A stretch of 64,000 nt of DNA. Source: an uncultured Bacilli bacterium (GTDB lineage: Bacteria; Bacillota_I; Bacilli_A; RF39; UBA660). Both the position numbers and the translations under genes were made by a program. Below are positions 9,246-17,501 of the stretch, one piece after another. The number at the start of each line of letters is the position of its first letter. The first letter of the stretch is position 1. The notes below the pieces were generated by a model. That model was given only the letters and a program-made list of their open reading frames with translations. It ran no database searches and was not told the origin of the DNA. Location: the NCBI GenBank assembly GCA_934098705.1, contig CAKOPC010000002.1, forward strand, positions 186,001 to 250,000. Reading direction: 5' to 3'.

Positions 9246-9271
9246 GAAGAGTTATATTACTATAACTCTTC
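9246..9271 (-). terminator. Long hairpin at the end of the TasA/SipW operon
   Basis: Perfect 11-bp stem GAAGAGTTATA/TATAACTCTTC with a 4-base loop, overlapping the stop codon of the last operon gene. It is not followed by a clear T run, so termination may be weak; mRNA 3'-end protection is an alternative role. Confidence 0.5.
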
Positions 9272-9784
9272 CATATTTTGTTCTTTTACGGGCATATTTG
9301 TACTATTTTGTCGTAAATTGTCGGTACTTGCTTCTACATAACTTATCATATTTTCATCCTTGGATTTTAATAAAGATGAAATAATAAGAAATATATTAGA
9401 AGCACTAAGGCAGTATAAAAGTGCCTTAACTGATGATAAATTATCTGCTAAATAACTAGGATTATAATTTATCTTATATTTATAATATAAAAGCATATTA
9501 GTATCAAATTTAGCTCTTAAACCAATTATTATAATAACTACATATACTAAAACACTAGCAAAATTAAATAATAAGTTTTCAGCAGATTTTGACTTTTTAT
9601 AAATTATATTAACAACTGTTAAAATAAATACTAAAGCAAATGGAATAAATATATTAATTGCATCAGTTAAACTCTTATCAAGTCTTTTATAAGTAAATAA
9701 AATTCCAATAAATATAAGAGCAAATGCAATAAACATTAAAATAAATTTTAAAAAATTAAACATCTTAGAAATTATCTTTTTCAT
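9260..9784 (-). CDS. Unknown four-helix membrane protein, last gene of the SipW operon
   Basis: I do not recognise this 174-aa protein. It has four likely membrane helices (near 10-30, 40-60, 68-92 and 116-138) and a polar, asparagine-rich C-terminal tail of about 35 residues. It starts two bases after the gene before it and is the fifth gene of the operon with the SipW-type signal peptidase. A role in anchoring or exporting the TasA-like proteins would fit but is only inferred from position. Confidence 0.6.
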   Translation of the reverse strand: MKKIISKMFNFLKFILMFIAFALIFIGILFTYKRLDKSLTDAINIFIPFALVFILTVVNIIYKKSKSAENLLFNFASVLVYVVIIIIGLRAKFDTNMLLYYKYKINYNPSYLADNLSSVKALLYCLSASNIFLIISSLLKSKDENMISYVEASTDNLRQNSTNMPVKEQNMEEL

Positions 9785-9786
9785 AC

Positions 9787-10473
9787 TTAATTACCTCCTG
9801 CATTATCTAAATACCAATTAGCAATTAAAGTAACATCATTAAGTAATATATCATAATTAGTAGTAGTTAAATTAAAATAATTTAGTAAATCATTATAAAT
9901 AGAAACCTTACTATTAACAGTTGTAAAATAATAACTACTATTATTAAGTAAATGATTTTTCATATCTTCTCCATAACTTGATAACATATTTTTATCATTT
10001 TCTATTCTGTCATAATAATCATATTTAAGATTACTATTATAATCTTCTATACCCTTTTTTATAAAGTAATTAGTTTTAAATAAACAGTTATACTGTAATT
10101 TACCAATTAACTCATTATTATAATCATAAATGTCCTTATATTTTATATATTCTTTATTTAAATTATAATAGCCACCTTTTTCTATTTCTTCTAAACAGGA
10201 AATTAAATCAAGCTGTGCAGTTGATAATACAAGTTTATTATCTAAAGATTTAGTACTAGTATTTTTAATTTTTTCTTTCATAGATGTTATCTTTTCTTTA
10301 TACTCCTTAAACCTATCACTATTTGCATAATCAGTATAATATTCATATTTTATTTCATTATAATGATATAAATTAATAAATATTAAAAATCCAGATAACA
10401 TAACTGTTATAATACATAAAAAATCAGTAAAAATACTTGAAAACTCATATAAAACCTCTTTTAATTCTTTCAT
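9787..10473 (-). CDS. Unknown single-pass membrane protein with extracytoplasmic helical domain
   Basis: A 228-aa protein with one membrane helix near residues 13-35 and a long, Lys/Tyr/Asn-rich outer domain predicted to be largely helical. Two cysteines (in LISCLEE and YNCLFK) could pair. Its start overlaps the stop of the TasA-like gene upstream by four bases, so translation is coupled. No family recognised. Being inside the SipW operon, it may be a scaffold or assembly factor for the surface fibre; this is inference only. Confidence 0.6.
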   Translation of the reverse strand: MKELKEVLYEFSSIFTDFLCIITVMLSGFLIFINLYHYNEIKYEYYTDYANSDRFKEYKEKITSMKEKIKNTSTKSLDNKLVLSTAQLDLISCLEEIEKGGYYNLNKEYIKYKDIYDYNNELIGKLQYNCLFKTNYFIKKGIEDYNSNLKYDYYDRIENDKNMLSSYGEDMKNHLLNNSSYYFTTVNSKVSIYNDLLNYFNLTTTNYDILLNDVTLIANWYLDNAGGN

Positions 10474-11084
10474 GGTAACACCTCTATTCTATATTTATAA
10501 CCTTTATTAGCACCACTATTACTCCATAATTTTAATACGTAAGTATCTTTATTATTATCTTTAGTAACTTCTTTTACTAAATGATTAGAAGTTATATCTT
10601 TTAAAGTACCACTTGCAACTTTTTTATTATTTTTATATAAAGCATAAGATATCATTGTTTTATCTATCATAGGTATATTAACTTCATTTAAAACTTCAGT
10701 TGTTATATAAATATTATAATTTAGTTCATGATTATTATCATTCATTATATAAAATTTATACTCATTAGCTTTATTTTCACTTGTATATTTAGAAAAGGAA
10801 TTTATTGTAGTACCAAAATCAATTTTAGAATGAATAACAGCAATATCACCATCTTTTATAGTTTTATAATTTATATATTTTTTAGGCATGAAAAACGCAT
10901 AATAAATTGAAAATAAAAGTAATAATAAAGATATAATAAATAAAATTATTATAATTATATTAATCTTTCTTTTTTCCTTTAATGTAGGGTCTTTTCTATT
11001 TTCAACATCATTTGCAGGAATTTCATCATAAAACTCATCATTAAGATTAAATACACCTTTTTTATAAGATTTCACAGTCATCAT
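10470..11084 (-). CDS. Membrane-anchored TasA-like beta-sandwich protein
   Basis: About 204 aa: a cytoplasmic N-terminus of roughly 40 residues, one membrane helix (about 43-65), then a domain whose pattern matches the neighbouring TasA-like proteins (INYKTIKDGDIAVIHSKIDFG, YKFYIMNDNNHELNYNIYITT, KTMISYALYKNNK, KDTYVLKLWSNSG). The frame opens with GTG at 11087, but ATG at 11084 is best placed after AAAGGG. It overlaps the sipW end by about 23 bases. The helix lacks the small-residue end seen in the secreted paralogues, so it may stay membrane bound as the base of a fibre. The TasA-like assignment is by pattern, not by a search. Confidence 0.6.
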   Translation of the reverse strand: MMTVKSYKKGVFNLNDEFYDEIPANDVENRKDPTLKEKRKINIIIIILFIISLLLLLFSIYYAFFMPKKYINYKTIKDGDIAVIHSKIDFGTTINSFSKYTSENKANEYKFYIMNDNNHELNYNIYITTEVLNEVNIPMIDKTMISYALYKNNKKVASGTLKDITSNHLVKEVTKDNNKDTYVLKLWSNSGANKGYKYRIEVLP

Positions 11085-11907
11085 CACCCTTTACATCATT
11101 GTTAATATCAGTAACATTATTATTAGCGTTATTAGCATTATTAATATCAGTAGTATTAACATTGACATTAACATTATTATTATTGTTATCATAATCATCA
11201 AGTATTTCTACCTGTCTATTATCAATTCCCATATTATCATATACTTCATCAAGTTTTTCTTGTAAATCTGGTGAAACATACTTATTGTCTAATATTTTAT
11301 TTAAATCTTCTCTTTTTGCTTTTGTTTTAGAATCTTTTAAACTTTCCTTAAAAAATTTACCTTTCATCATTTTTTCAAAGATTTTAACAATATCATAAAC
11401 AATAATAGCAAGACAAGGAAGCACAACAACAACAAGCCATCCAAATTTACTAACAACAAACTGTTGTATAAACCCAGCCTTTGGTATTTTTAAAATTACT
11501 TTTCCAATTACATTAGTTGCAGATACTGGAGATCCATCTGCAGTATTATTAGCATCTCCTTTAGTATAATAAAAGTAACTACCGTTAACAATTTTTGTAT
11601 CAATAATTCTATGGGTTATAATAACACCCTTTGAAATATTACCTTCGGATACAAAAGTAATGGGATCACCTGTTTTATAAATATTATTTTTATCCTTTAA
11701 CGTAATAACTATATCTCCAGCTTTAATAGTGGGAGTCATACTAGTTGTTAGAATTGTATAAAAGTTTATTGGAATATCTCCTAATTTATCCTGCTTTTTA
11801 TAAACATTAATTAATATAATATATCCAATAAGTAAAATTATAACAAGAAGTAAAATATAAAATATAATATTAGATATTATTTTAGCAACCTTTTTTACAT
11901 TTTTCAT
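11062..11907 (-). CDS. sipW: SipW-type (ER-type) signal peptidase I
   Basis: Membrane serine protease that removes signal peptides from a special set of exported proteins, in Bacillus the fibre protein TasA and its partner TapA. The 281-aa chain has an N-terminal helix (10-34), the catalytic Ser56 in TTSMTPTIKAGD, His99 in ITHRII (histidine instead of lysine marks the ER/archaeal type), Asp118 in TKGDANN, and a second helix near 155-173. A Lys-rich segment and a striking Asn/Val/Asp repeat tail (about 235-275) follow, unlike Bacillus SipW. It sits 14 bases after one TasA-like gene and overlaps another, the expected sipW-substrate arrangement. Confidence 0.88.
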   Translation of the reverse strand: MKNVKKVAKIISNIIFYILLLVIILLIGYIILINVYKKQDKLGDIPINFYTILTTSMTPTIKAGDIVITLKDKNNIYKTGDPITFVSEGNISKGVIITHRIIDTKIVNGSYFYYTKGDANNTADGSPVSATNVIGKVILKIPKAGFIQQFVVSKFGWLVVVVLPCLAIIVYDIVKIFEKMMKGKFFKESLKDSKTKAKREDLNKILDNKYVSPDLQEKLDEVYDNMGIDNRQVEILDDYDNNNNNVNVNVNTTDINNANNANNNVTDINNDVKGDDDCEIL

Positions 11908-11921
11908 AATTTTTCCCCTTT

Positions 11922-12563
11922 TTAATATGCATCAACATTTACATAACAACTAAAAGTTTTTTTAATTTCATCAAGTTCATAATCCTTAGATAGCCACATT
12001 TTAAATGTATATGCCTTTCTTGAATCACTAAGTACTGTTGTTTTATAAAGAACCTTAGAATTTGGTCTTATACTACTATTAGGTAAGTCAGCATAATTAT
12101 TTACACTTCTATTATTAATAAGTATTTCCTTGCCATCTTCAAGAAGATATATTCTAACATACTTTGAATCAAGTGTTGTAATATTTGGTGTTAATGATAT
12201 TTCATATGTTATTTTACTCTGTTTTTTAGATTTTATAGATGTTGCAACTCCAAATGTGAAATATTCTCCCTCTTTAAAATTTTGTTTACCTATATCATCA
12301 CTTGTTGGAAGAGCATTATCAATATTAATAGCTCTGTTTCCCTCTTCAAAAGAAAACAAAATACTTCCTGTTTGAATATAATTATCAACATAAGGGTCAT
12401 GAATTGAAAAGTTTGAAAATATTAGTAGTGAAAAGAAAGAAACAAGTAAAACAAGTAATATTAAAAGAACCCAAAGAAAAACATTAGTATCTTTTTTCCT
12501 TATTAATATTTCATCTGCTACTTTATCCGCTACCTTTAAATCCTTTTTATTAAATTCTTCCAT
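11922..12563 (-). CDS. TasA-like protein with N-terminal anchor, first gene of the sipW operon
   Basis: A 213-aa protein: about 28 charged cytoplasmic residues, one membrane helix (about 29-51), then YIQTGSILFSFEE, INIDNALPTSDDIGKQN and FTFGVATSIKSKKQSKITYEISLT. These align by eye with the secreted paralogues encoded at 13448-14864 (for example LLENALPISDDAGKK). It therefore has the same domain but a longer N-terminus and probably remains in the membrane, perhaps capping or anchoring a fibre. It leads an operon with sipW 14 bases downstream. The family name TasA/camelysin-like is my reading of the pattern. Confidence 0.68.
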   Translation of the reverse strand: MEEFNKKDLKVADKVADEILIRKKDTNVFLWVLLILLVLLVSFFSLLIFSNFSIHDPYVDNYIQTGSILFSFEEGNRAINIDNALPTSDDIGKQNFKEGEYFTFGVATSIKSKKQSKITYEISLTPNITTLDSKYVRIYLLEDGKEILINNRSVNNYADLPNSSIRPNSKVLYKTTVLSDSRKAYTFKMWLSKDYELDEIKKTFSCYVNVDAY

Positions 12564-12626
12564 AGTATCCCTACCTTATTATCTATATATATATTAACAC
12601 ATATTTTTAGTAAAAAAAAGTAAAAT

Positions 12627-12662
12627 ATAAAAAAAACATTACTATTTTTGTATAGTAATGTT
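12627..12662 (-). terminator. Strong terminator between the TasA-like genes and the sipW operon
   Basis: An 11-bp stem AACATTACTAT/ATAGTAATGTT (12635-12645, 12652-12662) is followed on the minus strand by a run of eight T. It separates the major secreted proteins from the signal peptidase operon, so the two groups can be expressed at different levels. Confidence 0.85.
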
Positions 12663-12677
12663 AATGTATATTCTCTA

Positions 12678-13400
12678 TTAAGCTTGTTGTTCAGCGTAAA
12701 GTTTAATTTTGAATTCATACTTTTCAGATAAAGATTCATTAGAATGAGTGTTACCAGTTGAAGTATCTTTAGTAGGTAATACATATTTATCATTTACCCA
12801 AGCACGTAGTTCATAAGATTTAAGACCTGAAGCTGTAAATGAATCAGCATCAAGTAAATAATTAGCTATTCTACCTTCAGCATTATTTGCTTTACCTAAA
12901 GTACCTTCAGCTTCAGCTATTGTATTAAATCCAACTCCAGTTGTAGCAGTACCTTTTAAATATTCAGTACCTTTCTTTAAATTGAAGTTAACTTCACTAT
13001 CTTGTAAGCATCCATAAGTTACAGCACCATCAGTTGTTTCAGTACAAGCATTTTTTGTAATTCCTACTTCATAATTAATAGTAGTATTACCACTTAAAGT
13101 TGCTGCAACATAAAATTTTAATAATGCAGATTCTCCTGTTGCAGGAGTAATTGCAGAACCTTTGCCATCTGTCATTGCATATTGATTAGTTAATTTTATT
13201 TGTGTTTGATCTGTCAACGCATCTCCAGTTTCTGGGTCTGTTGTTGGATCAACAACAACTGAAATACTACCTGTTGTGATTACGTTTTCTTTTGTACCAG
13301 TTCCAGTGAAACTATACATAGCATAAGAAACGCCAACAACAACTACGATTAGTACTAAAACACCAATAACAGAAAGCATTAATGTTTTTTTATTATCCAT
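12678..13400 (-). CDS. TasA-like exported protein with SipW-cognate signal peptide
   Basis: A 240-aa protein starting MDNKKTLMLS with a long hydrophobic stretch (8-26), then SYAMYSFTGTGTKENVITTGSISVVV. This matches the SipW-dependent class: helix, a small-residue cleavage region near Ala27, then a beta-rich mature domain opening with an ITTGSI-type strand, as in TasA. The mature part has two cysteines (CTETTDGAVTYGC) that could form a disulfide. It lies 47 bases after its paralogue at 13448-14077 and ends in a strong terminator. Probable role: subunit of an extracellular fibre or surface layer; the TasA relation is inferred. Confidence 0.75.
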   Translation of the reverse strand: MDNKKTLMLSVIGVLVLIVVVVGVSYAMYSFTGTGTKENVITTGSISVVVDPTTDPETGDALTDQTQIKLTNQYAMTDGKGSAITPATGESALLKFYVAATLSGNTTINYEVGITKNACTETTDGAVTYGCLQDSEVNFNLKKGTEYLKGTATTGVGFNTIAEAEGTLGKANNAEGRIANYLLDADSFTASGLKSYELRAWVNDKYVLPTKDTSTGNTHSNESLSEKYEFKIKLYAEQQA

Positions 13401-13447
13401 AATTATTATTCCTTTCTATAAATTAAATTTTATTTGTCAATTATTTA

Positions 13448-14077
13448 TTATTGTCCTATTGCGTTTACTTTAGAATCAACGTTTACTTTAATTTTGTATT
13501 CTTGTTCTTTAATTGTATTAGCATCAGCATTTGCATCAACCCAAATTCTTAAATTATAAGTTGTTGTTGCTTCACCTGTTTTTACAGTACCATTTTCATA
13601 TGCAACACTTGTTTCATAAAGTTTGTATGCATCAGTTCTTAATGCTGATTTGTTAGAATCAAGTACAACTGCTGACATTAATTGTTTTGGAACTACTTCA
13701 GTTTCAGTTGTTGTACCTTTTGTTAAGTAAACTGCAACTGCAGAATCTGCAAGTGTTGAAGTTTCTTTAGTAATATTGATTTCATATGGTACAGTAACTG
13801 TTCCACTTGCTGTTGTTGCAACTGTAAATGTAAATACATTTTTATCACCAGTTAATTTCTTTCCAGCATCATCAGAAATTGGTAATGCATTCTCAAGTAA
13901 AATACCGTTAGTTGGTTCAGTATAACTCATTGTAATAGTACCTGTTGAAATTGAGTTATCTTTTCCAGTTGCTCCTGTTGAATAAAGTGCAAAAGATACA
14001 CCTACTACTGCAACAAGTAATATTGCTACTCCTAATACTGATAAGAATACTTTTCTTGAATTGTCTTCTTCCATCAT
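13448..14077 (-). CDS. TasA-like exported protein, tandem copy 2
   Basis: A 209-aa protein with the N-terminal signal KVFLSVLGVAILLVAVVGVS followed by FALYSTGATGKDNSISTGTITMSY, the same layout as the other TasA-like proteins here. Most of the chain is nearly identical in pattern to the copy at 14235-14864 (NALPISD, VFTFTVATTASGTVTVPYEI, TTTYNLRIWVDANAD). The mature domain is rich in Thr, Ser and Ala with few aromatic residues, typical of secreted beta-sandwich fibre subunits. Its leader is also nearly identical to that of the copy. Candidate major fibre subunit together with its twin. Confidence 0.75.
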   Translation of the reverse strand: MMEEDNSRKVFLSVLGVAILLVAVVGVSFALYSTGATGKDNSISTGTITMSYTEPTNGILLENALPISDDAGKKLTGDKNVFTFTVATTASGTVTVPYEINITKETSTLADSAVAVYLTKGTTTETEVVPKQLMSAVVLDSNKSALRTDAYKLYETSVAYENGTVKTGEATTTYNLRIWVDANADANTIKEQEYKIKVNVDSKVNAIGQ

Positions 14078-14140
14078 TTTTTTCTATCCTCCTTATATTA
14101 TGATAATACTATATTTTTTGGGGAATTGCAATATTTTTTT
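14078..14140 (-). promoter_or_regulatory. Promoter and leader of TasA-like copy 2
   Basis: Minus strand TTGCAA, 17-base spacer, TATTAT, then a leader with AAGGAGG. The stretch from TATTAT through the ribosome binding site matches the leader of copy 1 (14865-14920) almost base for base. Confidence 0.5.
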
Positions 14141-14189
14141 GTTCTATTTTTTTATAATTTTTAAAAATTAAATGTTTTATGTAAAGTAT

Positions 14190-14219
14190 AAAAAAGGTAT
14201 TACCCAAAAGGCAACACCT
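14190..14219 (-). terminator. Terminator between the two TasA-like paralogues
   Basis: A 10-bp stem AGGTGTTGCC/GGTAATACCT (two wobble pairs; 14195-14219) is followed on the minus strand by a T run. The upstream copy is thus likely a single-gene transcript. Confidence 0.75.
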
Positions 14220-14234
14220 AAGTATTTAATTCTT

Positions 14235-14864
14235 TTATTTTCCTATTGCGTTTACTTTAGAATCAACATTTACAAATAGCTTATATGTTTGATCTTTAAT
14301 AGCGTCAGCATCAGCATTTGCATCAACCCAAATTCTTAAATTATAAGTTGTTGTTGCTTCACCTGTTTTTACAGTACCATTTTGATATACAACATTTGTA
14401 CTGTAAAGTTTATAAGAGTCAGTTCTATAAGTAGATTTATTAGCAGTTGTTACAACTTGAGACATTAATTTTTTTGCAACAACCTCAGTTTCAGTTGTTG
14501 TACCTTTTGTTAAATAAACTGCAACTGCTCCATCAGCAAGAGTTGTTGAAGAATCTTTAGTTATATTTATTTCATATGGTACAGTAACTGTTCCACTTGC
14601 TGTTGCAGAAACTGTAAATGTAAATACATTACCTTCACCCTTCAAACTCTTTCCTTCTGCATCAGATATTGGTAAAGCATTTGTTAAGTTAATACCATTT
14701 GATGGTTCAGTATAACTCATTGTAATAGTACCTGTTGAAATTGAGTTGACTTTTCCAGTTGAACTAGTTGAATAAAGTGCAAATGATACACCTATTACTG
14801 CAACAACTAGAATTGCTACTCCTAACACTGATAAAAGTACCTTTCTTGAACTATTTTCTTCCAT
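14235..14864 (-). CDS. TasA-like exported protein, tandem copy 1
   Basis: A 209-aa paralogue of the next gene, with signal KVLLSVLGVAILVVAVIGVS, then FALYSTSSTGKVNSISTGTITMSY, and the same mature domain (NALPISDAEGKSL, VFTFTVSATASGTVTVPYEI, TTTYNLRIWVDANAD, NVDSKVNAIGK). Differences are scattered through the middle, so the duplication is not brand new. It has its own promoter-like leader and its own terminator. Likely substrate of the SipW peptidase encoded 2.4 kb downstream. Confidence 0.75.
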   Translation of the reverse strand: MEENSSRKVLLSVLGVAILVVAVIGVSFALYSTSSTGKVNSISTGTITMSYTEPSNGINLTNALPISDAEGKSLKGEGNVFTFTVSATASGTVTVPYEINITKDSSTTLADGAVAVYLTKGTTTETEVVAKKLMSQVVTTANKSTYRTDSYKLYSTNVVYQNGTVKTGEATTTYNLRIWVDANADADAIKDQTYKLFVNVDSKVNAIGK

Positions 14865-14920
14865 GAATCTATCCTCCTTATATTATGATAATACTATAAA
14901 TTATAGGTTTAAGCAAGATG
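14865..14920 (-). promoter_or_regulatory. Promoter and leader of TasA-like copy 1
   Basis: Minus strand TTGCTT, 17-base spacer, TATTAT, then a short leader with AAGGAGGATA before the ATG. The same elements precede copy 2. Confidence 0.5.
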
Positions 14921-14924
14921 TTTT

Positions 14925-15683
14925 TTATATTTTCAAATTAAATACCTCTTTAACATTATTTGTTGTATCAGTTTGTACTTTTTCTATACTAACACCTCTT
15001 ACACTACTTATCACCTCAGCAATTAAAGGTATATTTTTAGGTTCATTTTTCTCTCCCCTAATAGGAGAAAGATAAGGACTATCAGTTTCTAAAATAAAAT
15101 CTTTACTAGACAGTTCTTTTACAACTTCAAAAAGTTTACTATTTTTAAAAGTTACAACCCCACCAATTCCTAGTTTAAATCCAAGTTTAATATACATTTT
15201 AGCAACCTCTAAACTTCCTGAAAAACAATGTATTACTCCCTTTACTTTATATTCTTTTAAAATATTATAAGTATCAAGTGTTGCATCTCTTGAATGAATA
15301 ACAACAGGCAAATTATACTTTTCAGCAAGTTTTATTTGCCTTATAAATAAATTTTTTTGTTTCTCTTTTATATAATCACTATTATCATAATGATAATCAA
15401 GTCCTATTTCTCCAATACCTACTACTTTTTCTCTATTATTAATTATTACATTTTCTAAAACGTTAAAATCATCTTCTTGTATATTTAATACTTCTTCTGG
15501 ATGATACCCTATAGTTATATAAACTTCCTTATATTTTTTACTAAGCTCTACATCCATTTTAGTTATTTCCTTGTTTATACCACCAAGTATGAAGTATAAA
15601 ACACCGACCCTTTCAGCATTTTTTATAACTTCATCAATATTATAATCTTCATTACTTAAATGTAAATGTGAATCTATATACAT
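14925..15683 (-). CDS. tatD: TatD-family metal-dependent DNase
   Basis: A 252-aa TIM-barrel hydrolase of the TatD family, exonucleases linked to DNA repair and turnover. Metal ligands are visible in YIDSHLHLS (HxH, residues 5-7), GIGEIGLDYHYD (catalytic Glu), VVIHSRDA, VIHCFSGS and ETDSPYLSP. Ribosome binding site AAGGGAGG. It follows metG, as in Bacillus (metS-yabD), with a small membrane-protein gene between. The usual next gene, rnmV, is replaced by the TasA/SipW island. Confidence 0.93.
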   Translation of the reverse strand: MYIDSHLHLSNEDYNIDEVIKNAERVGVLYFILGGINKEITKMDVELSKKYKEVYITIGYHPEEVLNIQEDDFNVLENVIINNREKVVGIGEIGLDYHYDNSDYIKEKQKNLFIRQIKLAEKYNLPVVIHSRDATLDTYNILKEYKVKGVIHCFSGSLEVAKMYIKLGFKLGIGGVVTFKNSKLFEVVKELSSKDFILETDSPYLSPIRGEKNEPKNIPLIAEVISSVRGVSIEKVQTDTTNNVKEVFNLKI

Positions 15684-15706
15684 AAAATCCTCCCTTATTA
15701 AATTTA

Positions 15707-15731
15707 AAAAAGTCTAAATAAAAGACTTTTT
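15707..15731 (-). terminator. Terminator overlapping the end of the 51-aa gene
   Basis: A 9-bp stem AAAAAGTCT/AGACTTTTT with a 7-base loop on the minus strand, encoded across the stop codon of the small membrane-protein gene and followed by further T/A sequence. Confidence 0.7.
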
Positions 15732-15869
15732 CTTTAAAAGTACCACAAAAATTAAAATACTTAAAACTACATCAATTATATCTATTATATTATTTAATAT
15801 TAAGGGTACTACAATAGATAAAAAAAATACAATAAATATAGATACTACCATACAAAAACTTATTTTCAT
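15714..15869 (-). CDS. Small membrane protein, 51 aa, not recognised
   Basis: A short gene between metG and tatD. It starts with ATG at 15869 after a good ribosome binding site (AGGGAGATAAT) and encodes MKISFCMVVSIFIVFFLSIV, then PLILNN, a second hydrophobic stretch, and a KKKSFI end. This gives two short membrane helices with a positively charged C-terminus. A metG terminator (15933-15971) lies before it, a TATAAT sits about 45 bases upstream, and a hairpin terminator overlaps its stop, so it has a complete transcription unit of its own. Function unknown; small stress or toxin-like peptides have similar shapes, but nothing here shows that. Confidence 0.6.
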   Translation of the reverse strand: MKISFCMVVSIFIVFFLSIVVPLILNNIIDIIDVVLSILIFVVLLKKKSFI

Positions 15870-15932
15870 ATTATCTCCCTATATCTATATAACTGCAACC
15901 TCATTATAATATTTTTGACTATTAAAACAAAC

Positions 15933-15971
15933 AAAAAACAATGCATACTTATTAACTTTACATTGTTTTTT
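15933..15971 (-). terminator. Terminator after metG
   Basis: An 11-bp stem AAAAAACAATG/CATTGTTTTTT with a 17-base loop, just after the metG stop codon; the right arm ends in six T on the minus strand. Confidence 0.7.
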
Positions 15972-15980
15972 ACACTTTTA

Positions 15981-17501
15981 TTAAATTCTTTCAAATAAAA
16001 TACTAGCTTCACCAAGTTTATGATTATCTTCCAAATATCCAAATTTAGATGTTGTATCATAAGTTGTTTTATCTGTATTTAACTGTTTAAATATAGCTTT
16101 TGATGTATCAGGAATAAAAGCACTTAAATAGATACTACAAATCCTAATACTTTCTAAAATATTATATAAAACAGTTTGTAATCTATCATAATTAGAAAGT
16201 TTAGCAAGATTCCAAGGCATTGTGTCATCTATATATTTATTACATGCCTTTAGTACATTAAATATATCCTCAAGGGCTAAACTTACATTGTATTTAGACA
16301 TATCATTTTCTACGATTTCTTTTAAAGATGTAACAGAATCTATTAAATCTTTATCAATATCTTCATTTACTTTAGTATTTGTTATAACACCATCAAAATA
16401 TTTATAAGTCATAGCTATTGTTCTATTTAATAAATTTCCTAAAGTATTACATAAATCAGTATTTCTTCTTTGTTTTAAATATTCTTCATCAAATGAACCA
16501 TCATTTCCAAATGGAACTTCTCTTAAAGCAAAGTATCTTACAGCATCAACACCATAACTTTTAATATATTCTCTAGGATCTTTATAATTACCAAGTGATT
16601 TTGATATTTTTTCCCCATTTATTTTAAGCCAACCATGTGCAAATATTTGTTTTGGAAATGGAAGGTCAAGTGCCATTAATATCGCAGGCCATATAATAGC
16701 GTGAAATCTTACAATTTCTTTACCAACAAGATGAAGATCACAAGGCCAGTACTTTTTAAATAAACTATCACCATCCCCTGTTTCATAACCTAGTGCTGTT
16801 AAATAATTTGTCAAGGCATCAAGCCATACATAAACAACATGACTTTTATCAAACGATACTGGTATACCCCAAGTAAAACTTGTTCTTGAAACACATAAAT
16901 CATCAAGTCCTTTGTCTAAAAAGTTATTAATCATTTCATTTTTTCTTGATTCTGGTAATAAAAAGTCTTTATTATCTAATAACTTTCTTATTCTATCTTC
17001 ATATTTTGATAATTTGAAAAAGTATGCTTCCTCTTTTACTTTTTTAACTTCCCTATGACAATCAGGACAACAACCATCAATTAAATCTTTAGAAGTCCAA
17101 AAAGATTCACAAGGAGTACAATATAAACCTTCATAATAACCTTTATAAATATCTCCTTTTTCATATAACCTATTAAAAATATTACTTACTGCCCTTACAT
17201 GATAATCATCTGTTGTTCTTATAAATTTATCATAACTTATCCCTAAAGATTTCCATAAATCTTTAGCATTTAAAACAATCTCATCAACATACTCTTTTGG
17301 AGTTTTATTAACCTCTTTTGCCTTATTTTCTATCTTTAAACCATGCTCATCAGTTCCAGTTAAAAAGAAAACATCATATCCTTGTAATCTTTTAAAACGT
17401 GCTATTGCATCTGCAATTATAGTAGTGTAACAATGCCCTATATGAAAATTAGCACTTGGATAATATATAGGGGTTGTTATATAAAATTTATTATTTTCCA
17501 T
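15981..17501 (-). CDS. metG: Methionyl-tRNA synthetase
   Basis: Charges tRNA-Met with methionine. A 506-aa class I synthetase: HIGH-type motif in SANFHIGHCYT (about 18-24), a knuckle with four cysteines (CTPC and CCPDC) for one zinc, the tRNA-Met-specific domain, and KISKSLGN as the KMSKS signature. The C-terminal tRNA-binding appendage found in many longer MetRS is missing, a common variant. It overlaps the end of dut by 11 bases and lies downstream of a Met-type T-box leader, so expression should respond to uncharged tRNA-Met. Confidence 0.97.
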   Translation of the reverse strand: MENNKFYITTPIYYPSANFHIGHCYTTIIADAIARFKRLQGYDVFFLTGTDEHGLKIENKAKEVNKTPKEYVDEIVLNAKDLWKSLGISYDKFIRTTDDYHVRAVSNIFNRLYEKGDIYKGYYEGLYCTPCESFWTSKDLIDGCCPDCHREVKKVKEEAYFFKLSKYEDRIRKLLDNKDFLLPESRKNEMINNFLDKGLDDLCVSRTSFTWGIPVSFDKSHVVYVWLDALTNYLTALGYETGDGDSLFKKYWPCDLHLVGKEIVRFHAIIWPAILMALDLPFPKQIFAHGWLKINGEKISKSLGNYKDPREYIKSYGVDAVRYFALREVPFGNDGSFDEEYLKQRRNTDLCNTLGNLLNRTIAMTYKYFDGVITNTKVNEDIDKDLIDSVTSLKEIVENDMSKYNVSLALEDIFNVLKACNKYIDDTMPWNLAKLSNYDRLQTVLYNILESIRICSIYLSAFIPDTSKAIFKQLNTDKTTYDTTSKFGYLEDNHKLGEASILFERI

